From positions 1 to 40,841 of the forward strand of contig JAQUDJ010000005.1 of assembly GCA_028685755.1 (NCBI GenBank): a stretch of 40,841 nt of DNA, given 5' to 3'. Below the pieces are notes generated by a model that saw only the letters and a program-made list of their open reading frames with translations, was not told the origin of the DNA and did no database searches. Position 1 is the stretch's first letter; the number at the start of each line of letters is the position of its first letter. Below are positions 17,160-23,431 of the stretch, in pieces. This stretch comes from Eubacteriales bacterium. GTDB lineage: Bacteria; Bacillota; Clostridia; Saccharofermentanales; UBA5734. Made by a program: the position numbers and the translations under genes.

Positions 17160-17225
17160 CTCCTATCAATATTAAACAAATATTACAAAAGTGTGAAACT
17201 TTAAAATTAATTCAAATTTCAATTA

Positions 17226-17801
17226 TCAAGCAGATTCGCCAGCTAAACCGATTGTCGTCGCAACGGATCGCATGGCTAATATGCATGAATCAAGAACTTG
17301 ATCGAGTGACCAACCCAGTCGGACTGCACCTTGCTCAATAATTTTTCGATCAACACCGCTTGCAAAGCTTGGCGTTTTAAATTTCTTTTGGAGAGATTTC
17401 AACTCTAAGTCCATCACACTGCGAGATGGTCTCATTAAAGCTACGGCTGTGATCAAGCCTGTCAATTCATCCATGGTATAAAGAACCTTTTCAAGATCTG
17501 ACATAGGTTCCACATTGGATACAAGACCAAATCCATGTGATTGAACAGCACGAATTATTTCATCCGAATAACCTTCAGAACGGAGTATTTCAGCTGCTTT
17601 GACACAATGCTGTTCAGGGTATTTCTCATAATCGATGTCATGCAATAAACCTACAATGCCCCAAATATCGGGATCTGCCTGATCAAAATGAGTTGCGAAA
17701 TATCGCATCACACCTTCGACTGCTAGTGCATGCTTTTGCAAACTATCGCTTGAGTTATATTTTTTAAAGAGATCCCAAGCTTGATCGCGTTGAGGTGTCA
17801 T
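17226..17801 (-). CDS. HD-domain phosphohydrolase
   Basis: 191 residues from ATG 17801, which has AGTAGG 7 nt upstream; a TTG at 17819 would add six residues but lacks a ribosome site. HD-domain signature: HALAVEGVMRYFA (first His), GLLHDIDYEKYPEQH (HD pair and a following His), VQSHGF and a later MDELTGL Asp. This HDIG-like group in Clostridia is a metal-dependent phosphohydrolase of unknown substrate, often a nucleotide. It is a single gene, divergent from purF with ~185 bp between; it shares no obvious operon. Confidence 0.85.
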   Translation of the reverse strand: MTPQRDQAWDLFKKYNSSDSLQKHALAVEGVMRYFATHFDQADPDIWGIVGLLHDIDYEKYPEQHCVKAAEILRSEGYSDEIIRAVQSHGFGLVSNVEPMSDLEKVLYTMDELTGLITAVALMRPSRSVMDLELKSLQKKFKTPSFASGVDRKIIEQGAVRLGWSLDQVLDSCILAMRSVATTIGLAGESA

Positions 17802-17880
17802 GATGCAACCTACTTTCAAAATTATTTACGCTGTCCTTATTTAACCATCGTAAATTTGCCTTGTCTACGTTGGCTTGTGA

Positions 17881-17910
17881 TTGACAACTGTGTCTTGTCT
17901 AGGCGATACT
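17881..17910 (+). promoter_or_regulatory. Promoter of purF
   Basis: TTGACA at 17881-17886 and GATACT at 17905-17910, 18-bp spacer. Predicted start near 17917 leaves a ~70-nt leader. Confidence 0.7.
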
Positions 17911-17924
17911 TTCACTGTTAAGGC

Positions 17925-17981
17925 AGAGGGTGGATTCCGACTGACCGGGCACCTCTTAAAGCGCCAAATAGGCGGAGGAGG
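17925..17981 (+). promoter_or_regulatory. purF leader with two hairpins next to the ribosome site
   Basis: First hairpin: AGAGG-g-TG (17925-17932) pairs with CACCTCT (17950-17956), enclosing a CCG/CGG mini-stem. Second: CGCC AAATA GGCG (17962-17974), directly before the GAGGAGG ribosome site. The CCGAC...CCGGGCACC segment loosely recalls the 3' half of ZTP riboswitches, but the 5' half of that aptamer is not evident. Could regulate purF at initiation; unproven. Confidence 0.35.
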
Positions 17982-17986
17982 CAACC

Positions 17987-19390
17987 TTGATACACGAAGA
18001 ATGTGGCGTGTTTGGCATATTTGGTCCCGAAGGGACTGAAGCTGCCACTGCTACTTATTATGGATTATTTTCTTTACAACACCGTGGCCAAGAAAGCTGC
18101 GGAATTGCAGTGAACCATCAGGGCGATGTCCATGTATACAAAGACATGGGACTTGTTTCTGAAGTCTTTACTCAATCAAATTTAGACGCATTGGTAGGAA
18201 AAGCTGCGATTGGTCATGTCCGTTATTCAACGACCGGCCAAAGTATTCGCGAAAATGCGCAACCTCTCGTAACACGCTACAGTAAAGGGACATTAGCCTT
18301 AGCACATAACGGCAATTTGTCGAACACAAACCAACTCCGTGCCCAATTAGAAGAGCAAGGTGCCATTTTTCAAACTACCATCGATTCAGAGGTTATTGCC
18401 TATTTGATCGCTCGTTATCGCTCTCAGACCGACAGCGTAGAAGAAGCAGTAAGTTTGGCAATGGAACATCTAGAGGGTGCGTATTGTTTGCTTGTACTCA
18501 GTCGCGGTAAGCTCATTGCAGCGCGAGATCCGCTTGGGTTTCGCCCGCTATGCATGGGTCAACTCGATGACGCGATTGTCTTTGCTAGCGAAAGTTGCGC
18601 TTTAGATACCGTCGGAGCGACGTTCATACGTGATATCGAACCTGGTGAGATCGTCGTCGTCGATCGAGATGGCATACGTTCGTTGCGCACACAATGTCAA
18701 GGCCGTCGCCATCACTGCATTTTTGAATATATCTATTTTGCCCGATCAGACAGTCAGCTCGATGGCGTGAGTGTTTACGAAGCTCGCTTGCAAGCCGGTC
18801 GTTTATTAGCTGAGCAATACCCAGTTGACGCTGATATTGTTTTTGGCGTCCCGGATTCTGGATTAGATGCTGCCATGGGATATAGCCGAGCATCTGGCAT
18901 CCCGCTTGTTCGTGGCTTTGTCAAAAACAATTATATTGGCCGTACGTTCATCAAACCATCACAAGTCCAGCGGGAAAACGCCGTTAGGATCAAATTAAAT
19001 CCAGTTCAAAGTAGTGTAAAGGGCAAACGGGTAGTCATGGTTGATGATTCAATTGTTCGTGGAACCACCAGTGCAAGGATTGTTCAGCAGCTAAAACTAG
19101 CAGGCGCAACAGAAGTCCACGTCCGCATTAGTGCGCCGCCCTTTATGTGGCCGTGTTATTTTGGGACAGATATTCCTTCGACTGATGAATTAACCGCACG
19201 AAAAAATACACTTGATGAAATAAGGCAAATGATCGGCGCTGATTCGTTAGGTTTTTTAAAAGTTGAAAGTCTCGGTGAGATGCTTGGGGATAGCAAACAC
19301 ACGTATTGCGATGCCTGTTTTTCAGGGCAATATCCGACACTCGACCCAGAAGCACAAGATGGCAAGGAATATGCCATGCAGGCACATTAA
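17987..19390 (+). CDS. purF: Amidophosphoribosyltransferase
   Basis: 467 residues, TTG start preceded by GAGGAGG; no ATG fits, since the catalytic cysteine lies at residue 6 (MIHEECGVFG) after a short propeptide. The N-terminal Ntn glutaminase domain has GHVRYSTTG and AHNGNLSN. The C-terminal PRT domain has the PRPP loop VVMVDDSIVRGTTS. Four cysteines for the Bacillus-type 4Fe-4S cluster are present: HHCIF, WPCYFG and YCDACF. It makes 5-phosphoribosylamine, the first committed step of purine synthesis. It stands alone, not in a pur operon, with its own promoter and leader. Confidence 0.95.
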   Translation: MIHEECGVFGIFGPEGTEAATATYYGLFSLQHRGQESCGIAVNHQGDVHVYKDMGLVSEVFTQSNLDALVGKAAIGHVRYSTTGQSIRENAQPLVTRYSKGTLALAHNGNLSNTNQLRAQLEEQGAIFQTTIDSEVIAYLIARYRSQTDSVEEAVSLAMEHLEGAYCLLVLSRGKLIAARDPLGFRPLCMGQLDDAIVFASESCALDTVGATFIRDIEPGEIVVVDRDGIRSLRTQCQGRRHHCIFEYIYFARSDSQLDGVSVYEARLQAGRLLAEQYPVDADIVFGVPDSGLDAAMGYSRASGIPLVRGFVKNNYIGRTFIKPSQVQRENAVRIKLNPVQSSVKGKRVVMVDDSIVRGTTSARIVQQLKLAGATEVHVRISAPPFMWPCYFGTDIPSTDELTARKNTLDEIRQMIGADSLGFLKVESLGEMLGDSKHTYCDACFSGQYPTLDPEAQDGKEYAMQAH

Positions 19391-19392
19391 CA

Positions 19393-19428
19393 ATTAACCG
19401 TGGGATTAACCGTGGGATTAACCGCGGG
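19393..19428. repeat. Three tandem 12-bp repeats at the purF/pseudouridine synthase junction
   Basis: ATTAACCGTGGG twice, then ATTAACCGCGGG (19393-19404, 19405-19416, 19417-19428). The third copy encodes the last codons and stop of the minus-strand rRNA pseudouridine synthase; the other two lie in the short convergent gap. Probably replication slippage copying the gene end. Confidence 0.85.
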
Positions 19429-20182
19429 AATGCGCCGTTAAACGCTTGAGTTCTGATATTTCTTTAGGTGTCAAATATCGCCAATCACCCGGTTTCATTG
19501 CCCCCAGGGTAACATGCATAATCCGAATGCGTGTTAAGCGGCTGACATCATATCCGAAGTATTCACACATTCGTCTAATTTGACGATTAAGGCCTTGAGT
19601 TAAAATAATGCGAAAAATGCGTGGGCCTTCTTGGATGACACGGCACGGCATTGTAACTTTGTCCAAAATTGGAACACCGGATGACATGCCTTGAACAAAA
19701 TCATCGGTTAAAAGCTTATCAACTTTGACACGATATTCTTTTTCATGATGATTGCCGGCGCGGAGTATTTTATTGACCATGTTGCCATCATTTGTTAAGA
19801 AAATTAGGCCTTCTGAATCGCGATCTAATCGGCCAACTGGGAAAACACGCTTTGGATACTTTAAAAAATCAATGATATTATCACCACGACTTTCGTCTGT
19901 CGTCGTTGTAATACCAATTGGCTTATAGAGGGCAATATAAACTAAGTCGTCATCGGGAAGGACAGGTTCGCCCTTCACGCGAACGACTTGGCCGACTTGG
20001 ACTTTGCTACCCACTAAAGCTAGCGATTCATCGATCGTAACATCACCAGCGGTGATCAGTTTATCAGCTTCACGGCGGCTACAATAACCTGTCTCAGCAA
20101 GGTATTTATTAATTCGTGTGCCTTTAGGTTCTAATGATTCAGGCTCATATGATGATTCAACAGACTCAATATCTGATTCCAA
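19418..20182 (-). CDS. rRNA pseudouridine synthase, RsuA/RluB family
   Basis: 254 residues, TTG start with GAGGAGT 6 nt upstream. N-terminal S4 RNA-binding domain: RINKYLAETGYCSRREADKLI. Catalytic region: PVGRLDRDSEGLIFLTNDG, with the nucleophilic Asp in GRLD, then NRQIRRMCEYFGYDV. It isomerises uridine in 23S (RluB/RluF) or 16S (RsuA) rRNA; RluB is the usual Bacillota orthologue, but a 35-residue acidic N-terminal extension is unusual. Convergent to purF with 27 bp between. The gene ahead on this strand ends 15 nt upstream of its start. Confidence 0.9.
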   Translation of the reverse strand: MESDIESVESSYEPESLEPKGTRINKYLAETGYCSRREADKLITAGDVTIDESLALVGSKVQVGQVVRVKGEPVLPDDDLVYIALYKPIGITTTTDESRGDNIIDFLKYPKRVFPVGRLDRDSEGLIFLTNDGNMVNKILRAGNHHEKEYRVKVDKLLTDDFVQGMSSGVPILDKVTMPCRVIQEGPRIFRIILTQGLNRQIRRMCEYFGYDVSRLTRIRIMHVTLGAMKPGDWRYLTPKEISELKRLTAHSRG

Positions 20183-20197
20183 ACGATACTCCTCACG

Positions 20198-20599
20198 CTA
20201 TGCGGGAAATTCTAATTGAACTCGAACACGTTGCAGGGCGCCTTTTTCATCAACACTAATAACCGGTAAATTTGGAAAATGGTCTTCAAGTGCTGTAATA
20301 AATACACTCTGATCTGGATCCGGTGGCATTCCGACTATAACATAATTTGTCTCATGATGCTCAATATAATAAGCAACAGCTTCTGGTGCATAGTCATGAA
20401 AAAGAATGACCATTTCAGCATTGAGTTGCTTGGAAATCGAAAAGAGATATTCTACCGCTTCAACTGAAGCTGGATTCTGTGTATGTTGGGGGCGGACATT
20501 GATGACTTGGAGGTCGAGATGTTCGATATTTGCTAATTTGCGGCCGGCAAATATCAGTCGATCACAGGCATCTTGATCTGTCACACAAACCAGTACCAT
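20198..20599 (-). CDS. UspA-like small alpha/beta nucleotide-binding protein
   Basis: 133 residues from ATG 20599 with AAAGGA upstream; the longer open frame to 20776 has no plausible start signal and runs through a promoter region. It opens MVLVCVTDQDACDRLIFAG, a pattern I know from Usp-like/KdpD-sensor-like proteins of Clostridia, and ends with a NYVIVGMPPDPD strand-loop. Residues 65-85 AEMVILFHDYAPEAVAYYIE fit the third strand and helix of the fold. Function unknown; possibly binds ATP or a signal nucleotide. Probably co-transcribed with the pseudouridine synthase 15 nt downstream. Confidence 0.65.
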   Translation of the reverse strand: MVLVCVTDQDACDRLIFAGRKLANIEHLDLQVINVRPQHTQNPASVEAVEYLFSISKQLNAEMVILFHDYAPEAVAYYIEHHETNYVIVGMPPDPDQSVFITALEDHFPNLPVISVDEKGALQRVRVQLEFPA

Positions 20600-20697
20600 G
20601 GGAATTTCCTTTCTCACAGGCGGTAAGTCGATGCCTGTAACCCTTAGTTTCAAGTTTAGAAGTTGTTTGTTAATGGAATATGTCCTGAAGGCAACAA

Positions 20698-20728
20698 TTG
20701 TATGTCTTGCCAAATGACGTGCTATAAT
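20698..20728 (+). promoter_or_regulatory. Promoter with extended -10 for the methyltransferase operon
   Basis: TGCTATAAT (TG at 20720-20721, TATAAT at 20723-20728) is an extended -10. A weak -35, TTGTAT, lies at 20698-20703 (19-bp spacer). It precedes the ATG at 20777 by about 50 nt. Confidence 0.65.
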
Positions 20729-20776
20729 GAGCCGGAAATTCAACTGTAATATTTTTAGAAAACGACAGGTGTACAT

Positions 20777-21652
20777 ATGTATTTAGCAGATCGTTGGCAA
20801 GATTATGAATTGCTCGATGCCGGTGATGGCGAGAAAATCGAACGTTGGGGACACATTGTACTTCAACGGCCAGATCCGCAGGCAATTTGGCCAAAAGCAA
20901 ATTGGCCACGACCCGATGCGCGCTATCAGCGCAGTTCGGCCGGAGGTGGCTATTGGCAAATCAATCAGGCATATCCCAAGACCTGGTCGATTGAATATCC
21001 CGGCTTGGTCACCCCATTGAAATTCATCATCGAACCAACCGGCTTTAAACATACAGGACTTTTCCCGGAACAAGCGGCTAACTGGGATTTTTGCACGACT
21101 CAAATCGTCAAAGCTAAGCAAGCTGGGCGCGAGGTGCGGATACTGAATTTGTTTGCCTACACTGGTGCAGCTTCTGTTGCCTGTAGTGCAGCTGGCGCAG
21201 ATGAGGTCGTGCATGTCGACGCATCAAAGGGTATGAATGCAAGAGCCAAAGAGAATGTGATTGCCTCAGGTCTCAACGACCGTGTTGTTCGTTGCTTAGC
21301 TGATGATGTTCAGAAATTTGTTGAACGAGAAATTAGACGTGGCCGGAAATATGATGGTATTATCATGGATCCGCCGTCATATGGCCGGGGCCCGGCTGGT
21401 GAGTTATGGAAACTCGAGGACGCTTTATACGGTTTAATTGAAAAAACAAGCGAACTACTATCGGATCAACCGCTTTTTTTTCTCGTCAATTCTTATACTA
21501 CGGGTCTAGCACCTCTGGTATTAGCTGACATTTTAAGTTTGGTGATTAAACCGCGCAGTGGGGGACAGGTAGACGCTCAAGAATTGGGTATACCTGCCTC
21601 TAAACGAAATATTATTTTGCCGTGCGGTGCTACGGGGCGTTGGCAACCCTGA
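20777..21652 (+). CDS. RlmI-like class I SAM-dependent methyltransferase
   Basis: 291 residues. Rossmann methyltransferase: SAM motif I ILNLFAYTGAASVACSAAGA, motif II VVHVDASKGMNARAKEN, motif IV IIMDPPSYGRGP (the DPPSY motif), and FFLVNSYTTGLA. The N-terminal ~110 residues are a beta-rich part lacking the PUA domain of true RlmI. This subgroup (COG1092-like) methylates a base or cytosine C5 in rRNA; the target is not known. Its stop overlaps the next start by 1 nt, pairing it with an RluD-type enzyme in an rRNA-modification operon. Confidence 0.85.
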   Translation: MYLADRWQDYELLDAGDGEKIERWGHIVLQRPDPQAIWPKANWPRPDARYQRSSAGGGYWQINQAYPKTWSIEYPGLVTPLKFIIEPTGFKHTGLFPEQAANWDFCTTQIVKAKQAGREVRILNLFAYTGAASVACSAAGADEVVHVDASKGMNARAKENVIASGLNDRVVRCLADDVQKFVEREIRRGRKYDGIIMDPPSYGRGPAGELWKLEDALYGLIEKTSELLSDQPLFFLVNSYTTGLAPLVLADILSLVIKPRSGGQVDAQELGIPASKRNIILPCGATGRWQP

Positions 21653-22365
21653 TGCACGAGCCCGAAGTTCTTTATGAGGATAATCATGTCATTGTCGCAA
21701 TCAAGCCAGCCGGCTATTTGTCGCAAGCTGATTCGTCAGATTCGCCGGATATGTTGTCATGGCTCAAGACCGATTTAAAAGAACGATACCAGAAGCCTGG
21801 TGAGGTCTTTTTAGGCCTTGTTCATCGCCTCGATCAACCCGTTTCTGGAATCATGGTTTTTGCGAAAACTTCGAAAGCGGCCGCGCGTTTATCTGAACAA
21901 ATTCGCAATCATCAATTAGGTAAATATTATTTAGCCGTCGTTGAGCATCGCCCTGTCCCCGAACAAGGTTGCTTGGAAGATTATTTATTAAAAGACAAAA
22001 GTCAAAATCAAGTTGCTGTATGTACGCCCGGAAAAGGCCAATATGCGATGCTCAATTACACGGTACTCGCATTTGACCTTGAACATAATTGTTCCCTTGT
22101 TCGAATCGAACTTGGAACAGGCCGCAGCCATCAAATTCGCGTCCAATTTGCTTCGCGCGGTTGGCCACTTGTTGGCGATCGCCGTTATGGCTCACGTGTG
22201 CAATCAAATAAAAAGCCAACTGGCGAGAACCAGTTAGCTTTATTTGCTGAAAGATTGACTTTTAAACATCCAACTCGCGATGAAATAATTGATTTGCTTG
22301 CGCCTCGTCCATTAAATGAGCCATGGTCTTATTTTAGCGCGACGACTTCCCCCGCTTTTTTGTAA
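21652..22365 (+). CDS. RluD/RluA-family pseudouridine synthase
   Basis: 237 residues from ATG 21652, which overlaps the stop of the methyltransferase gene (TGATG). Catalytic motif FLGLVHRLDQPVSGIMVFAKT with Asp61, then KYYLAVVEH, and RIELGTGRSHQIRVQFASRGWPLVGDRRYG, both typical of the RluA family. No S4 domain, so it is the short form. It isomerises uridines in 23S rRNA or tRNA. Its last 37 bp overlap tail-to-tail with the beta-helix gene on the other strand. Confidence 0.92.
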   Translation: MHEPEVLYEDNHVIVAIKPAGYLSQADSSDSPDMLSWLKTDLKERYQKPGEVFLGLVHRLDQPVSGIMVFAKTSKAAARLSEQIRNHQLGKYYLAVVEHRPVPEQGCLEDYLLKDKSQNQVAVCTPGKGQYAMLNYTVLAFDLEHNCSLVRIELGTGRSHQIRVQFASRGWPLVGDRRYGSRVQSNKKPTGENQLALFAERLTFKHPTRDEIIDLLAPRPLNEPWSYFSATTSPAFL

Positions 22366-23000
22366 ATACTGTTTGCTGGGACAATTCCGCGAACCATCGA
22401 TAAGGGATAAATCTGACTGTTCGGACCTACGATTGAACCGGGGTTTAAGACACTATTACAGCCGACTTCAACTCGGTCACCCAATATGGCTCCGAATTTT
22501 TTCAAGCCAGTTTCTAGCTTTTCGTGCCCTGTTCGGACAACAATGAGGGATTTGTCCGATTTAACATTGGAAGTGATTGAGCCAGCCCCCATGTGTGCTT
22601 TGTATCCGAGTATAGAATCGCCTACATAGTTATAGTGTGGGACCTGGACGTGATTCATTAAAATAACATTTTTTAGTTCTGTCGAATTGCCAATGACACA
22701 ACCATCGCCAATGAGCACACTCCCCCGGATATAAGCACAATGACGAACTTCGGTTTCGTGACCGATAATCAGTGGCCCGTTGAGCGATGCATTTGTTGCA
22801 ATTTTTGCCGTTTTGGCGACCCAAATTGTTTCGGTAATATGCTCGAAATCTGATTTTGGGAGTTGTGGTCCAAGTTCCAAAACAAAGCGTTGAATTTGGG
22901 CTAAAACTTGCCATGGGTATTGGACAGCAAGTAGCAACGTATCAGCCTTCGTTTGTGATAAGTCAAAAAATGAGCTGGCATGCAATTCGCTGGTTTTCAT
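22329..23000 (-). CDS. Left-handed beta-helix protein (GlmU C-terminal-like)
   Basis: 223 residues, ATG with GGAGAG upstream. An N-terminal SSFFDLSQTKADTLLLA and YPWQVLAQI segment precedes hexapeptide repeats from about residue 60 (IWVAKTAKIATNASLNGPLIIGHE style rungs). Then come KNVILMNHVQVPHYNYVGDSILG and GAGSITSN, which match the acetyltransferase half of GlmU. The uridylyltransferase half is absent. In Clostridia, this stand-alone form is annotated as UDP-N-acetylglucosamine pyrophosphorylase-like; acetyl or acyl transfer to a sugar nucleotide is inferred. Single gene on this strand. Confidence 0.8.
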   Translation of the reverse strand: MKTSELHASSFFDLSQTKADTLLLAVQYPWQVLAQIQRFVLELGPQLPKSDFEHITETIWVAKTAKIATNASLNGPLIIGHETEVRHCAYIRGSVLIGDGCVIGNSTELKNVILMNHVQVPHYNYVGDSILGYKAHMGAGSITSNVKSDKSLIVVRTGHEKLETGLKKFGAILGDRVEVGCNSVLNPGSIVGPNSQIYPLSMVRGIVPANSIYKKAGEVVALK

Positions 23001-23063
23001 CTGATGCTCTCCAGATCTTTAATCTTAAAAACTGCTACAAGTCTAACAGAAATTCGTTTGGCA

Positions 23064-23114
23064 ATAAAGAAAAGTCGCCCCTTTGGATGTTTGAAACACC
23101 TAAAGAGACGACTT
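23064..23114 (-). terminator. Terminator of the tRNA-Pro gene
   Basis: On the minus strand a long hairpin, AAGTCG...CGACTT (23072-23077 with 23109-23114), with further TCTC/GGGG wobble and TTT/AAA pairs inward, is followed by TTTTCTTT. Confidence 0.85.
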
Positions 23115-23122
23115 ATAACAAT

Positions 23123-23199
23123 TGGTCGAGGTGAGAGGATTTGAACCTCCGGCATCCTGCTCCCAAAGCAGGCGCGCTAGCCAGCTGCGCTACACCTCG
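23123..23199 (-). tRNA. tRNA-Pro (anticodon UGG), CCA encoded
   Basis: Read on the minus strand: 7-bp acceptor stem CGAGGTG / CACCTCG, discriminator A and encoded CCA. D-arm contains GCTGGCTAGCGC. The anticodon stem CCTGC/GCAGG encloses TTTGGGA, giving anticodon TGG. The T-arm reads GGAGGTTCAAATCCTC. 77 nt with CCA. A promoter and a terminator flank it, so it is an isolated tRNA gene. Confidence 0.97.
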
Positions 23200-23220
23200 A
23201 TATCAAACAACTGCCAAAAC

Positions 23221-23249
23221 AATATAGCAAAACAAATCTCTGATTGCAA
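23221..23249 (-). promoter_or_regulatory. Promoter of tRNA-Pro
   Basis: On the minus strand TTGCAA (23244-23249) and TATATT (23221-23226) with a 17-bp spacer, about 22 bp ahead of the tRNA 5' end. Confidence 0.75.
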
Positions 23250-23255
23250 ATAAAA

Positions 23256-23286
23256 TTGCAAAATATTTTTAACTAAACGATATAAT
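23256..23286 (+). promoter_or_regulatory. Putative promoter of argS
   Basis: TATAAT at 23281-23286 and TTGCAA at 23256-23261 with a long 19-bp spacer. It would give a ~140-nt leader before argS. Confidence 0.55.
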
Positions 23287-23302
23287 TCATGTGGGAAATT
23301 TA

Positions 23303-23412
23303 ATAGACCAGGTATCGAGCCTTCAAAAAGACAGTCTATGTGCTTCCACCTAACCGAACAAACTAACATATACGGGTTATACTCGCCGTGGTAAAATACC
23401 TTAGATTACCCG
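23303..23412 (+). promoter_or_regulatory. argS leader with two stem-loops
   Basis: First stem ATAGAC / GTCTAT (23303-23308 with 23334-23339), enclosing AGG/CCT. Second stem CGGGT / ACCCG (23373-23377 with 23408-23412), enclosing GGTA AAA TACC (23390-23400). No T-box AGGGTGG sequence and no run of T are visible, so this is not a standard T-box attenuator. Regulation is possible but unproven. Confidence 0.35.
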
Positions 23413-23431
23413 ATACATCTCGGAGGTTTTA

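Noticed and set aside
19393-19428. Start of a CRISPR array
   Set aside because: 12-bp directly abutting repeats without spacers; not CRISPR.
20600-20776. Extension of the UspA-like gene to a start at 20776
   Set aside because: The added 59 residues are low in family signal, lack a ribosome site and cover the promoter of the divergent methyltransferase gene; ATG 20599 has AAAGGA upstream.
23303-23430. T-box leader for argS
   Set aside because: No AGGGTGG T-box sequence, no specifier-loop layout and no terminator with a T run.
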